Source of the DNA: Calliphora vicina
Lineage: Eukaryota > Arthropoda > Insecta > Diptera > Calliphoridae
NCBI RefSeq assembly: GCF_958450345.1
Contig: NC_088781.1
Span: 120,416,431-120,480,430 of the forward strand
Length of the DNA: 64,000 nt
Direction: 5' to 3'
Shown in pieces: positions 22,907-33,099 of this stretch. The notes under the pieces were generated by a model, which worked only from the letters and a program-made list of their open reading frames with translations, did not search any database and had not been told where the DNA came from. A program made the translations under genes and the position numbers. Each line of letters starts with the position of its first letter. Position 1 is the stretch's first letter.

Positions 22907-24930
22907 TTAACCCATATCGTCCAAATGTTCGATTTTTCGAACAGTAAATTTAATGCTTTTTTGTAAATTTTTTTCTCATTTTTGGTAAGACTAAGAACTA
23001 TTTTTTTTTAATAATTATATAGTGTAAGGGGTTGGCTACAAATATAAAAATAAAATGTCATGCCCACTCCAATCCCCCCTTTTATAATAGGGGTGAAGAA
23101 AAAACATAAATTTTGGTATAATTTTAAAAACTGAAAACTATGTATAAAATTCAAAAAAAATAAAAAATGTGTGAATGTAGTTCAATTGGAAAACGATTCA
23201 ACTATCAACAACAGCAAAAAAATATTTTTGTTTTTCACTGGTATTTTTGTAATTTGACTTCAAAATGGAGTGTTCGATTATTCGAACACTGGGCACTATA
23301 TAGCACTTTTGTTTTTGTTCAGAAGATGTTGCGTACTGCCATATTGTAACTAATTCACTAGTTTCAATTAAAAGAAATAAAGTTATTATGTTATTATTTG
23401 GTCTATTTTTTGATTATAAGGATTTAGATATGATAATCGAGGAAACAAATCGCTACGCTCAGCAGCCGAATTCTAATTTTGTTTTAGACAAAACTATGTT
23501 ACAACGATTCCTAGGCATTTGGTATTGTCTGCATATCATACTGTGCCTGCTCCCGATTATTGGTCAAATCACCCTGCATTAAGCGTTGCTGCTGTGAAGT
23601 TATGTATGCCAAGAAATAAGTTCTTGGACATTAAACAATTTATTCACTTCAGCAACAACTTCAATTTAGACAAGAACGACAAAATGGCAAAGATATTGTT
23701 CAATTCTCTCGAAATTATTTTTTTTATAATAATCAACAAAAAGTATATGCAATTCGGAGTTTGGGAGAATGAATTGTTTGTTGATGAGCAAATGGTACCA
23801 TATTTTTGGCGACATTATTGCAAAATGTTTTTACGTGGTAAACCAATTCACTTCATCTATACACTATGGGCCTCTGATCGGCAAATAGACACTGCATACC
23901 CTATGCTGGATCGGCCGACAGCTACATCAAAGCAGTTGGCTTAGGAGCCAATATAGTTCTGCGCTTGTTAGATTTTAATCTGGGGAGCTGTACTTAAAAC
24001 CGTAAAAATGTTGGAAAGAGTTTGGATAATGATTTCCAGTTTGACAGCAACAATAAAATTTAAATTTGCAGCTGGCAGGACAATAAAGATGTTACAGTGG
24101 CCACTATTTTTAATCTGCTCTATCCCACTGTAAAGAAATAGAAAAAAGGAAAAAAAATAGTGATGGTATAGTAGAACACTTTCGCTTTGTAAATTATAAC
24201 TAACCCCTACTATTGAAAAACTAAAACAAAGGAATTGGAAGAGTGGATTTGCATGACAATGCTGTACAAAATTATAGTGTTGCACTTCGAGCAAAGAAGT
24301 GGTATTGGCCTTTATTTATCTCTACTCTAAAATCTTCGTTGGTAAAAGCTTAAAAACTGGACTGTTTCCATCGTCGTTACGAAAACAAAAGTATTAAATC
24401 TCAAAAAGAATTTCGAGTAGAACTTCCGGATTCTTTATAGGTGAAACAGCAATATATTGATTCAACAGAGACAGAGCCAGAGAGACTTACAAATATAGTC
24501 TTCCTATAACAAAAAGAAAGCATCTTATAGTTTAAATAGAGCAAAATAAGAAATGGAGATGTCATAAACTAAGCACTTTGTTATGCATAAAGTGCAATAT
24601 TGCGCTTCATAAACATTGTTTTGAAGCATTTCATAAATGTCTTGTTCTATTTTTCTTTTAATAAATAATATGAATTGATTTGAGTTTATAAAAAACGTGG
24701 TTTTTCCTTATTTACATTATATGGGAACTGTATAACAAAAATGCTAAATAGTGCCCAATGTTCGATTAATCGAACACCATTTTTCTCAAAAACAAAAAAT
24801 GTAAAAAAAATTTGGACTTCATATTCGTGTTTTCTAATCACAAATTATCAAAAAACTACCAAGTTTTATAAAGTTAATCGACAAAAAAATCCTTGGGACC
24901 AAAATAAAGTGATCGAGAAAAAATAAAACT
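22907..24930 (+). mobile_element. piggyBac-like element 1
   Basis: TTAA at 22907-22910 is followed by CCCATATCGTCC, a plausible piggyBac 5' end. Palindromic TTCGATTATTCGAA motifs recur at 22929, 23266 and 24763, twice beside GTGCCCA/TGGGCAC, and look like subterminal sites. The transposase pseudogene lies between them. I could not locate the matching 3' TIR, so the right limit is approximate. Confidence 0.6.
23388..24660 (+). pseudogene. piggyBac transposase pseudogene
   Basis: The plus strand starts with EETNRYAQQ and LQRFLGI, shifts frame near 23530, and continues with YWSNHPAL, MPRNKFLDIKQFIHFSNN, DKNDKMAKI and VDEQMVPYFWRHYCKMFLRG; the first catalytic Asp of the DEQM motif is encoded at 23783-23785. 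After further shifts come AVGLGANIVLRLLDF (23930), VDLHDNAVQNYSV and KKWYWPLF (24245-24310), and a C-terminal Cys-rich domain with RCH, CIKCN and CFEAFHKC at 24551-24650. The order is that of a complete piggyBac transposase. Multiple frameshifts make it inactive. Confidence 0.9.
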
Positions 24931-25238
24931 AATTTCCGTACTCTATGGACTCCAACAAACCACAATGAGAAATCCAGCATATTTTTTTCACTTTTATTTA
25001 GGATGAAAAAAAATGACAGTTAGTACATAATAAAATAGAAATAATAATCAAAATCTATGTATGTATGTTTGTATGAACGTTTTTCCAAAGCTTAATATAT
25101 TTCATGATACATTCTTTAATACATTATAATTTTTGGATTTACATCCCGTGATCTAAGGGAGAGGGACCGATGTTCAAACTGAGTGCATTTTGTGCATTTA
25201 TTTAATTTATTGTTGAGATATTTGACATGAATCCTTAA
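24931..25238. other. Unannotated stretch between two piggyBac elements
   Basis: No motif recognised. The last 4 bases (25235-25238) are the left TTAA of the next element. Confidence 0.45.
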
Positions 25239-25657
25239 CACATTGACTGCCAATTCACTTTCAGCAAATAAGATGCTGGGAGCCACAGCATTTTCTTTGC
25301 GTAATCTCTTCGAAAACGTCAATATTGGAATTTAGGCTACTGTCAGTAATATTTACTGCTTAGAAACTGATTTTTTTTTTATAAATAAGAGGGTCTTACG
25401 AAATGGCAAAAAGGATTTTTTTGTGGGATACTGAGTTAGAAAAAATACTCAGTACAAGTTCAGAAAGTGATGAAGAATGTGAAGATTACAGTTTTGATAT
25501 GGAACTTCCAGACAACATCGAAAAAATTCTTAAAATCCAGCACTATTGTCTGACATGGATAGAGAGAATACAAGTCGTGTCGGACATATGTGTCCGACGT
25601 GGCGTAAACCGCATACTGCAGTGTCACACATATTTGTCCGACATGGCAGTCAATGTG
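25239..25657 (+). mobile_element. TTAA-flanked piggyBac MITE, 419 bp
   Basis: Perfect 14-bp terminal inverted repeats CACATTGACTGCCA (25239-25252) and TGGCAGTCAATGTG (25644-25657) are flanked by TTAA at 25235-25238 and 25658-25661, the piggyBac signature. Inside, GTCGGACA/TGTCCGAC repeats near the right end form an imperfect dyad. An ATG frame from 25403 encodes an acidic Ser/Glu-rich start (SSESDEECEDYSFDMELPDN) like a piggyBac N-terminus before running into the right end. It is therefore a deletion derivative keeping the first exon of a transposase. Confidence 0.9.
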
Positions 25658-26840
25658 TTAAAGCAATTTTTGTTTTTTAGTTATACTGCTTTTTATCCCC
25701 AAATTATTGCAAAGTTTTGAAAACTAGTTAAGTTTCTAAAAACTAGACTTCATTACCTATCCAACGATATGCAATATGTGACACAAACTCTTTATTTTAC
25801 ACTCAACTAATACATCAGAAGACATGCTTCATGAAAAATGATCTACTAAATTTCACCATAACAAAGTTAGTGCTTACTATGCACTTCTCATTATTATGTG
25901 TACCCCTTCTTATATGTTATTGATGGTCTGCTGTTGTTGTTTTTATTATGAAGGGCTTAAGTAAACTTTGTAAACGCAAAATTATCTAACTGAAAGACGT
26001 TGTGAGCGTTCATAAATTAGAAAATGTTAGGTTCATACAACAAAATGTAAAGATTTTTCATTTCAAAAATAAAATTTTTATTAAAAATAAAATTTTGTAT
26101 CAAAAATTTTCATCAAAAATTAAATTTTTTATTAAAAATTAAATTTTTTATCAAAAATAAAATTTTGTATCAAAAATGAAATTTTTCATCAAAAATTAAA
26201 TAAATAAAATTTTCTATCAAAAATAAAATTTTTATTAAAAATCAAATTTTTTAAAATTTTGTATCAAAAATTAAATTTTTTATTAAAAATTAAATTTTTT
26301 ATCAAAAATTATATTTTTTAACAAAAATTTTTTTTATGAAAAAACTATTTTTTTATTAAAAATCAAATTTTTCACTAAAAATCAAATTTTGTATCAAAAG
26401 TGAAATTTTCTACCAAAAATCAAATTGTTCACTAAAAATCAAATTTTTTATCAAAAATCTAATTTTTTACCAAAAATTTAATTTTTTACCAAAAATTATA
26501 TTTTTTATCAAATTTTTCACTAAAAATCAAATATTTTATCAAAAATCAAATTTTTCACTAAAAATCGAATTTTTTATCAAAAATCAAATTTTCTTCCAAA
26601 AATTTTTTGTTTTTATCAAAAATCAAATTTTTTATCAAAAACGAAATTTTCTACCCAAAATCAATTTTTTTTAAAAAATCAAAGTTTTTTGATCTTTGTA
26701 AAAAATTTGATTTTTGGTAGAAAATTTTTGAACATTTTTTATCAAAAATCAAATTTTTTACCAAAAATGAAATTTTTTATTAAAAATTAAATTTTTTATC
26801 AAAAACAAAATTTCTACCAAAAACGAATAAATTACCAATT
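25658..26840 (+). mobile_element. Single arm and core of the palindromic element (copy 2)
   Basis: From the TTAA at 25658 onward the sequence matches 45291-45700 and, inverted, 47071-46690. Landmarks are AGTTATACTRCTTTTTA, CTAGACTTCATTACCTATCC, TGCTTACTATGCACTTCTCA and GAAGGGCTTAAGTAAACTTT. From 26080 it passes into the degenerate A/T core of ATCAAAAATCAAATTTTTT-like units. The right arm is absent and the outer 290 bp of the left arm is missing; homology begins exactly at the TTAA shared with the adjacent MITE. Confidence 0.85.
26080..26830. repeat. Degenerate A/T minisatellite, core of copy 2
   Basis: About 40 imperfect units of 16-19 bp, consensus near ATCAAAAATTAAATTTTTT, each itself close to an inverted repeat (AAATTTTT/AAAAATTT). 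Near 26700-26745 orientation briefly flips. It matches the core at 45700-46680. Confidence 0.85.
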
Positions 26841-26849
26841 ACATATAAA

Positions 26850-27430
26850 AGATTTTAGATCAATATCCATTATGTATCCAAAAATAAACGATTTTCAATT
26901 TAAAAATTAAAAAAATAGTAGATTTTTACTGTTTTTTTGGGCGAAAAGTTGACTTAACTCTTTTTTATTTAAACACAATTTTCTTTAAGAACATATAACA
27001 ATTTTATGTTTTTCTGTAAGTTATCTTTACGGAGAAGATTTTGGTATAAAAAAATTTCGCACTTCGGAATTTGACCTATTTTTTTCAAAATTTCAAATTT
27101 GGGCCACATGTTCTGAAATCCCAAAGATGGGATTAGAAAACGGAATGCAGTTCCGGAAACCTTGATTGTATTTCTATTCATCTCCAATGTATTTTTCTAG
27201 TCCCGAAGGAAATGTGAGCAAAATTGGAAAAAGTACCATTTTTGGGATTTTTGCTAAAATTTTTAAGAATTGCGGTATTCCCTTTGACCTTTTTATAAGT
27301 TTTTTCACAATTTGTTATTAATAATGACAAATTTATAAAACTTTAAAAATTTCATTGAGTTTTGTTAATAAATAACTTCAAGTCAATATCTCAAATAGAT
27401 TCAAAAATATGTCACTTTAAAACTCCGTCC
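26850..27430 (+). repeat. Dispersed repeat, copy 2
   Basis: Same family as 5390-5895, same orientation, with GGAAACCTTGATT, CCCGAAGGAAATGTG, TTTTTGGGATTTTT and CAAGTCAATATCTCAA. About 200 bp at 26910-27110 has no counterpart in copy 1. No coding supported. Confidence 0.65.
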
Positions 27431-28100
27431 TGCAATTTATGCACTTGGCGTGTAGATAACAGAGAGCAATTCTGGATATTGGAAGAATCGAAAACCGAAA
27501 AAGTCCAATATAAGGACCCCCTAATATAGATACCTGCTGGAAAATTATAGACATGTACTTTTCAAATGTACAAATGTAGATGTTGTTACACACATAAACA
27601 CCAGCATTTATTTAAATTGTACAATGAATGTTGTATATAAAGGCAGTTGTCTGTTATATTAACAGGAACATTGTGCAGTGAAAAAAACAATGTATGTATA
27701 TAAAAATATACGATTGTTATTATTGTAAAATCTAAGTTTACCTTAGTGTATTTAACAATGAAAGTTAAGTTAAAACACAAATAAACATATATTTTTGTAA
27801 ACACACTCCCGCATATTTAATCTCTCATACATTATACGAGCAGAGTCATACAGAGACATTGAAAATTGTCACAGCTATAGAAATGAATACAGCAAAAAAA
27901 ATGTCATCACATTTTTTTCTTTATTTATTTTGCTTGTTAAAGGTCTTAAAGGTCTTCTACACATCTCTATAGGCATACCCCAACAAATACATTCCAACAT
28001 GTGTTTAAGGATGTGTTGTAGTTATATATATGGTTGTAAATGAGTGTAAATATGTACCATTATATAACTTTATTTGCCATTTTTTATAATGCGAATTTAT
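27431..28100. other. A/T-rich stretch, nothing recognised
   Basis: Long TATA-rich runs; no motif or element boundary seen. Confidence 0.4.
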
Positions 28101-28421
28101 AAAGGGTCTTCTAATAGGGACTTCCGAAGTTTGATATTTCATAGCAGCCATATTCTGTCGAATTGGCTGTGATTTATTCAGTTTGTTTTGTCAAATCACC
28201 GTGGATGGATATAGTTCAACAACATGTATAAATGATAAAATTGTTTTATCAAATTGAGTATTCTGTTCACCATTTTACGGTGAAACCCATTTTTTGGTCA
28301 CGTGCCTATGCGAATAAGCCACAAATGAATATCTGCACAATATTATATTCCATAAATAATGGCATCGATGGGCCTTTCTAATTAATTCTAAAGATAGGAG
28401 GCGCTTATTGAAAGACCCTTT
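28101..28421 (+). mobile_element. Mariner-like deletion derivative, 321 bp
   Basis: Ends are inverted: AAAGGGTCTTCTAATAGGGA at 28101 mirrors GCGCTTATTGAAAGACCCTTT at 28401-28421. Plus-strand traces resemble the two ends of an IS630-Tc1-mariner transposase joined by deletion: QIEYSV in the first half and RAYANKPQM at about 28300, the latter like the conserved VYANKPQT near the C-terminus. The interior catalytic region is gone. Confidence 0.6.
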
Positions 28422-28581
28422 CCATACCTATACATATGTACCTGTAATTCTGCGTGTATGTGTTTTATGTGTGAAAATGTTTAAATGCTTTTTTTGTTAA
28501 GCTTTAATTTTTATAGTTTAATGTTTATGTTTTGATATTGCAGTGTAATTACAGAGTAACTGATATAAATGTAGACGAGGA

Positions 28582-29925
28582 CATATCGAGCCCTTAGCGC
28601 CAAATTATCGTAAGCGACATTTTCTAAATTTTTTTATTGCAAAAATTAAAATTTTATGGACCGACTCATGCTTTAGCGTTCTCAGAATATCAAAATTGTT
28701 AATAACTTCAAAATTATAGGGGGTAAGATTTTATCATAAGTCTATGTTTACATTTTACAGTAAACGAATTTTGTCGTATATAAAAAAAGATGGAAATAAA
28801 TCTGTAAATGGTTACATTGGTTTGAATGAAATTTCACATCCGCAAAGAAGAAGTATTCTCGAGTTTAAGTTCTGAACGTGGACCTCATGGGCCCACTAAG
28901 GCCGCGACCAAAGGTCATCAAATTAGGACACCTCGGGAATATTACATTTTTAAAAAGATCCTATTTCTTCGTTTGTATTCCGATTTCAAAAAAATTACAC
29001 ACATAAAATCTTTTCATCGAGTGCTACAAAAGATCTAGTCGTAGCTATCAATTTACTCTTATAACTTAAGATATATTCGCATTTGAAAATTAAATTTTCA
29101 ACATTTTTACCCAACCTACTCCAGTTTTTTGATAACAGCGTATCCAAATATTTCGATTTTCTCCAGTTTTCCTTCATTGGACTAACAACATACATAAGTG
29201 TCAAATAAGAAAAGAACTGTTTAAAAATAATGACTACGTCGAAAAAATCAAATGCATATAACATTTGAATTTAAACATTTTTGAAAAGCCGATTTTTCGC
29301 TAATTTTTTGGGAAAAAAGGCCTTTTTTTCTTTTTAAGTTATCGCAAAAAAAATTTTTAATAAAATATTTTAAATGAAAATTAAAAATTTTTGTTACCGA
29401 GGGGACCAGGGACCAGGGACCACTCAAAAAACACCTATTTTTTATCTAAAATTAAACTTTAGGGCAAAAATTCTCAAATTGCACAGTCGATATCAAAATT
29501 TAGTAACCTATTGTAGATGGCCCAATATGTTCTTAATTATTTTGTAATTTTTTGGGAATTGCGGGATTATTGCGGATAAATTTCAAAATTCGTTTTTATT
29601 TATCCATTTCAAATAGAAAATTTTACATAACTGTTAAATTTCATTAAAAACTATTCATAAGTAAATATTTTATTTCAATTCGAAAAATTTGTATCTATGC
29701 AAAAATTCAATAAAAAATATGTTTTGTCTTATTTTTCAATAAAGTATTCCATGAAGTTTTAATTGTCAAAAGTTATAAAAATTTTTGAAAAATAGACAAA
29801 TAGCTTGAACGAAATTATAATATATTGCATCATAAAATTTTTAATTCTATGTATAAATTTCAAAATAATCGAAAAAAATTTGTGTTTTGTCTCTTACGAT
29901 AATTTGGCGCTAAGGGCTCGATATG
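28582..29925. mobile_element. Unclassified 1.34-kb TIR element
   Basis: CATATCGAGCCCTTAGCGCC starting at 28582 is repeated inverted ending at 29925, identical for about 33 bp apart from a one-base difference near the inner edge. No clear target duplication flanks it. The interior contains two modest open frames (28826-29038 plus, 28995-29264 minus) without recognisable domains, and a triple GGGACCA at 29403-29421. Near-identity of the TIRs suggests recent activity compared with the other elements here. Superfamily not recognised. Confidence 0.85.
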
Positions 29926-30479
29926 AACTACCATAAGTTTTTAAATCGAATATATCACAAGGGAATGATTCAGTGATATCAATGACGATTAAGAACCTGC
30001 TAAATATTGTAATCTTGTTGTATTTGTCTATATTATTTAATGTGATTTTTCCGAAAATTATAAAAATTCTCATATAATATTGCTACCATAGCCAGGTAAT
30101 GACTTGACATTACCAATCTCCTATTACCACAATTCCTTGTCTATCAAAGTTTTTAGAAAAAAGAAAATCATACATTTTTTAAATGAGAAGAATTGTATCC
30201 CAGCTCAAGCTGGTATATAAAATTAAATGTTTGTTGCCACCATACACTATTTGAGACTTATCTAGTAGTTTTACTTACAAATAAGTACAGCAATTACGTG
30301 ACAATAGAATGTAATACAAGAGCTGTAATGTTTATTATAATTACAAAATTTTATGAAAAAATTAATTGAAATTTCTTTACTTTTAATTGTCTCTGAATTC
30401 ATTCAAATTTCATTATGAATTCATTAAAATTGTATTGGGAAAAAATGCTAGTTTTATATATATAAATTTAGTCGAAGTA
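29926..30479. other. A/T-rich stretch, nothing recognised
   Basis: No coding, RNA or repeat edge seen. Confidence 0.4.
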
Positions 30480-30985
30480 TTGGCCATTGTTAGTTATTTT
30501 CTTTTCCCATCTATCTGACAACATATGGCAAAAGTTCATACTTTGAGACCATGAACGAATCAAGCCAATATCGGATACTTTATTCCAATGTGAAGCGTAT
30601 CTCAGAAAGAGAGAGAACGTTCTGCTTCGATTGAACAAATAGTAGTCGGACGGGACAAAGTCTGTCTTATAAAGCGGGTGCGGTAAAACATCCCAATCAC
30701 TTCATTCTAATTAGTTTTTAGGAGGTATTTCAACATGTGGCCGAGTGTTATAAATTGCATGTCTAGCCGCATATTCTGGATGTTCTTCGGCCATTTCTCG
30801 CTTCTGTACAGTTTACCTGTGATGGTCTGGACAGATTTCTGCAGCTCGTAATATATAGGACGCGTTTGGTTCCACATAATACAGACCATTACCTCAGCGT
30901 TTTGGATATTTATCCTCGGTGTCGATTCGGTTGGTTTTCGTCTTAATGGCTGTTTCAGCCGAGCCATTTCTGCGAGATTTTAAAA
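30480..30985 (-). pseudogene. Mariner transposase, C-terminal half
   Basis: Read on the minus strand: INIQNAEVMVCIMWNQ and IYYELQ near 30910-30840, then SDWDVLPHPLYK, PSDYYLF with its catalytic Asp encoded at 30647-30645, then IRFTLE, SIRYWLDSF and a decayed C-terminus at 30480. This is the DD34D type. Stops and frame shifts are present. The N-terminal part lies at 32752-33090 on the same strand, separated by later insertions. The copy at 63290-63915 shares the FTLEQSIRYWLDSF motif. Confidence 0.85.
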
Positions 30986-30989
30986 AATT

Positions 30990-31500
30990 AACCTCCTTCT
31001 AAAAAATCCACCCAAGAAGCCCCCTGACTACTCCTCCAACTGGAAAAGAGGATAAGATCATGGAGAAGGTCAGGCAGCCCGCCACCCCCTGGGAGAAAAA
31101 GTCAGGAATCAAAGATCAGCAAGGTTCTCCACCACTACACCAAGTATACAGATGGCGTTGTTTCTAGGCAACCACAGATGGCAGCATCATTATCCTAGAC
31201 CAGCTACAGCAGACCAATTATCTACATAGCTGGATCAACAACCGATTAACCAAACTGACACAAGGCAATAATAACAATCGATTGAATCCTTATGGCAACA
31301 TCATACATGTATCCGAAGACCCGCTACAGCAGACCAATCATCTACTTAGCTGGAACAACAACCGTTTAAAATGATACAAACAATAACAATGGATTCAATG
31401 GCAACATTGCACATGGAGACGCAATATACTCCAATAATTAGGAAGGACAGTGCAATCTACATGGGAAATACCCGAAAAACAACTACTTCAACAATTCGTA
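30990..31500 (+). repeat. C-rich insert with a 120-bp duplication
   Basis: Base composition is clearly less A/T-rich than the surroundings. GCTACAGCAGACCAAT recurs at 31203 and 31323 within two 120-bp tandem units. The 3' portion near 31480 resembles the end of the RTE element at 50630-50670 (CAACTACWWCAACAA and GTRTAAGATGG), so this is probably an untranslated end of a related retrotransposon inserted in the mariner. Confidence 0.55.
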
Positions 31501-31654
31501 TAAGATGGAGATGCTTTGTGGAAGCCAAATGCCCCCAAGTGATGTAATGGAGAAAAAAAAAGTCCATGGTTACGAAACGGTGCAAAAACTCGTTCATATT
31601 GTTGTTGAACAACATTATTGCGAAGTTGTCACATTTTTGCGTTTGTGGTCGATT

Positions 31655-32097
31655 GTGAGTAGAGTAGCCAAAAGCGAAAACCGCTTCGGTTTCGGTTTTT
31701 CTATCTTTTCGGTTTTTTGACAAACCGGTTTTTTATGACGGTTAACCGGTTTAAATTATTTAAAATATATTTTCTAAATCTCATTCAAACATATTTAACA
31801 ATATTTCGTAAAAGATAATAGCATAAAAATAGAGCCTTAGGAATTCAAAAATGCTAAATTTCAGAAAATTTAGTACTGAAATCTTAACACATTTCCTATT
31901 AGCGTCCACAAATAAAAAATTTAAGGAGACCTTTTTCATATTAAATAAAAATTTAATATAAACTGGTTAGTTAACCAGTTTTTTTAAGACAAAACCCGAA
32001 ACCGTTTATCCGGTTTTTTAAAGACAATAATCAAAACCAGTTTTTTAAAAAATACACTTTTTCGTTTAAACCGTAAATCGGTTTTTTAAATTTGCCG
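31655..32097. mobile_element. hAT-like MITE fragment with GGTTTT motifs
   Basis: Both sides of a 440-bp block are packed with AAACCGGTT, CGGTTTT and GAAACCG motifs in inverted arrangement (31670-31760 and 31960-32097), like the motif-dense ends of the other hAT elements. The left edge GTAGAGTAGCCAAAAGCGAA would be a terminus; the right terminus is cut off by family A. Confidence 0.5.
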
Positions 32098-32748
32098 GTT
32101 TTTATACCCTACACCACCATAGTGGGGAGGGTATTATGCGTTTGTGCAGATGTGTGTAACGCCCAAAAATATTGGTCTAACACCCACATTAAAGTATACT
32201 GATCGACTTAGAATCACTTTTTGAAGATATTTCGATAAAATTTGGTACATATAATTGTTTCCGCCCAAGGACGAAGCCTATTGAAACTGGCTGAAATCGG
32301 TCCATTATTTCACCTAGCCCCCATACAAATGTCCTCTCGAAATTGGACTTTATCGGTCATAAATGTTTAATTTATATATGTATCTACACAAATTTCGCAC
32401 CAAATAAGTTTTATATATACAAAATTCATGTCACCAAATTTTGTTACGATCGTTCCATAATTAGTCATAGCTCCCATATAGACCCGCTTCCGAAAATCAC
32501 TTTAACGTGCTTAAATCACTTAAAAATGTTGGTATACTCACAAAATTCAACATAGTGAACTTTCATATTGACATAAATCACACGACCATGGTGATCGCTC
32601 CATAATTGGTCATAGCCCCCATATAAGGCCCACTTCCGAAAATCACTCACGAATATAAATTATTGATATTTTAAAAGAAAAATCTTTTTACTCATTTACT
32701 TGGTGTAGGGTATTATATGGTCGGGCTTGACCGACCATACTTTCTTAC
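32098..32748 (+). mobile_element. Family A repeat, near full length
   Basis: It begins TTTTTATACCCTACACCACC and ends with TGGTGTAGGGTATTATATGG, a GGTCGG/CCGACC hairpin and ATACTTTCTTAC. The 13-bp subterminal inverted repeat ATACCCTACACCA / TGGTGTAGGGTAT is exact. It interrupts a mariner pseudogene: N-terminal mariner coding resumes immediately at 32752 on the minus strand. No coding of its own. Confidence 0.9.
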
Positions 32749-32751
32749 GCT

Positions 32752-33090
32752 GTACTCATGGTTCAGAAAGCTTTCCCATACCCAAGTGATCATTCAATCT
32801 TGGCTTCCACAATCTCTTGCACTTTCAATCCAAATCCTGAATTTTTCGATTGCCTCGGGTGTGGGACCTCAAATGGGCATCTAGAATGTTCTGCATCTTC
32901 CGTATTTCTGCCACCACAACGCAATTCAGTAAACCACTTTCATACCATTGACATTAATGGTGCAGAGTTCCTGTAGTATTTATCAAGCTTAGCCTTGGTT
33001 TGAGTGATGTCTTTTTTCCGAAAAAATTATGCGAAATTAACTTCACTCTGCTTTCAATGGCTATCAAAAGCAAACTAAATGACGCGACTT
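32752..33090 (-). pseudogene. Mariner transposase, N-terminal part
   Basis: The minus strand from about 33065 gives a decayed helix-turn-helix region: LINTTGTLHH or, in the next frame, KYYRNSAPLMSMV, then KWFTELRCGG, NTEDAEHSRCPFEV and LGYGKAF. These correspond to the DNA-binding N-terminus of mariner. The frame breaks and stops show long decay. It pairs with the C-terminal half at 30480-30985. Confidence 0.75.
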
Positions 33091-33099
33091 CTTCAAATT

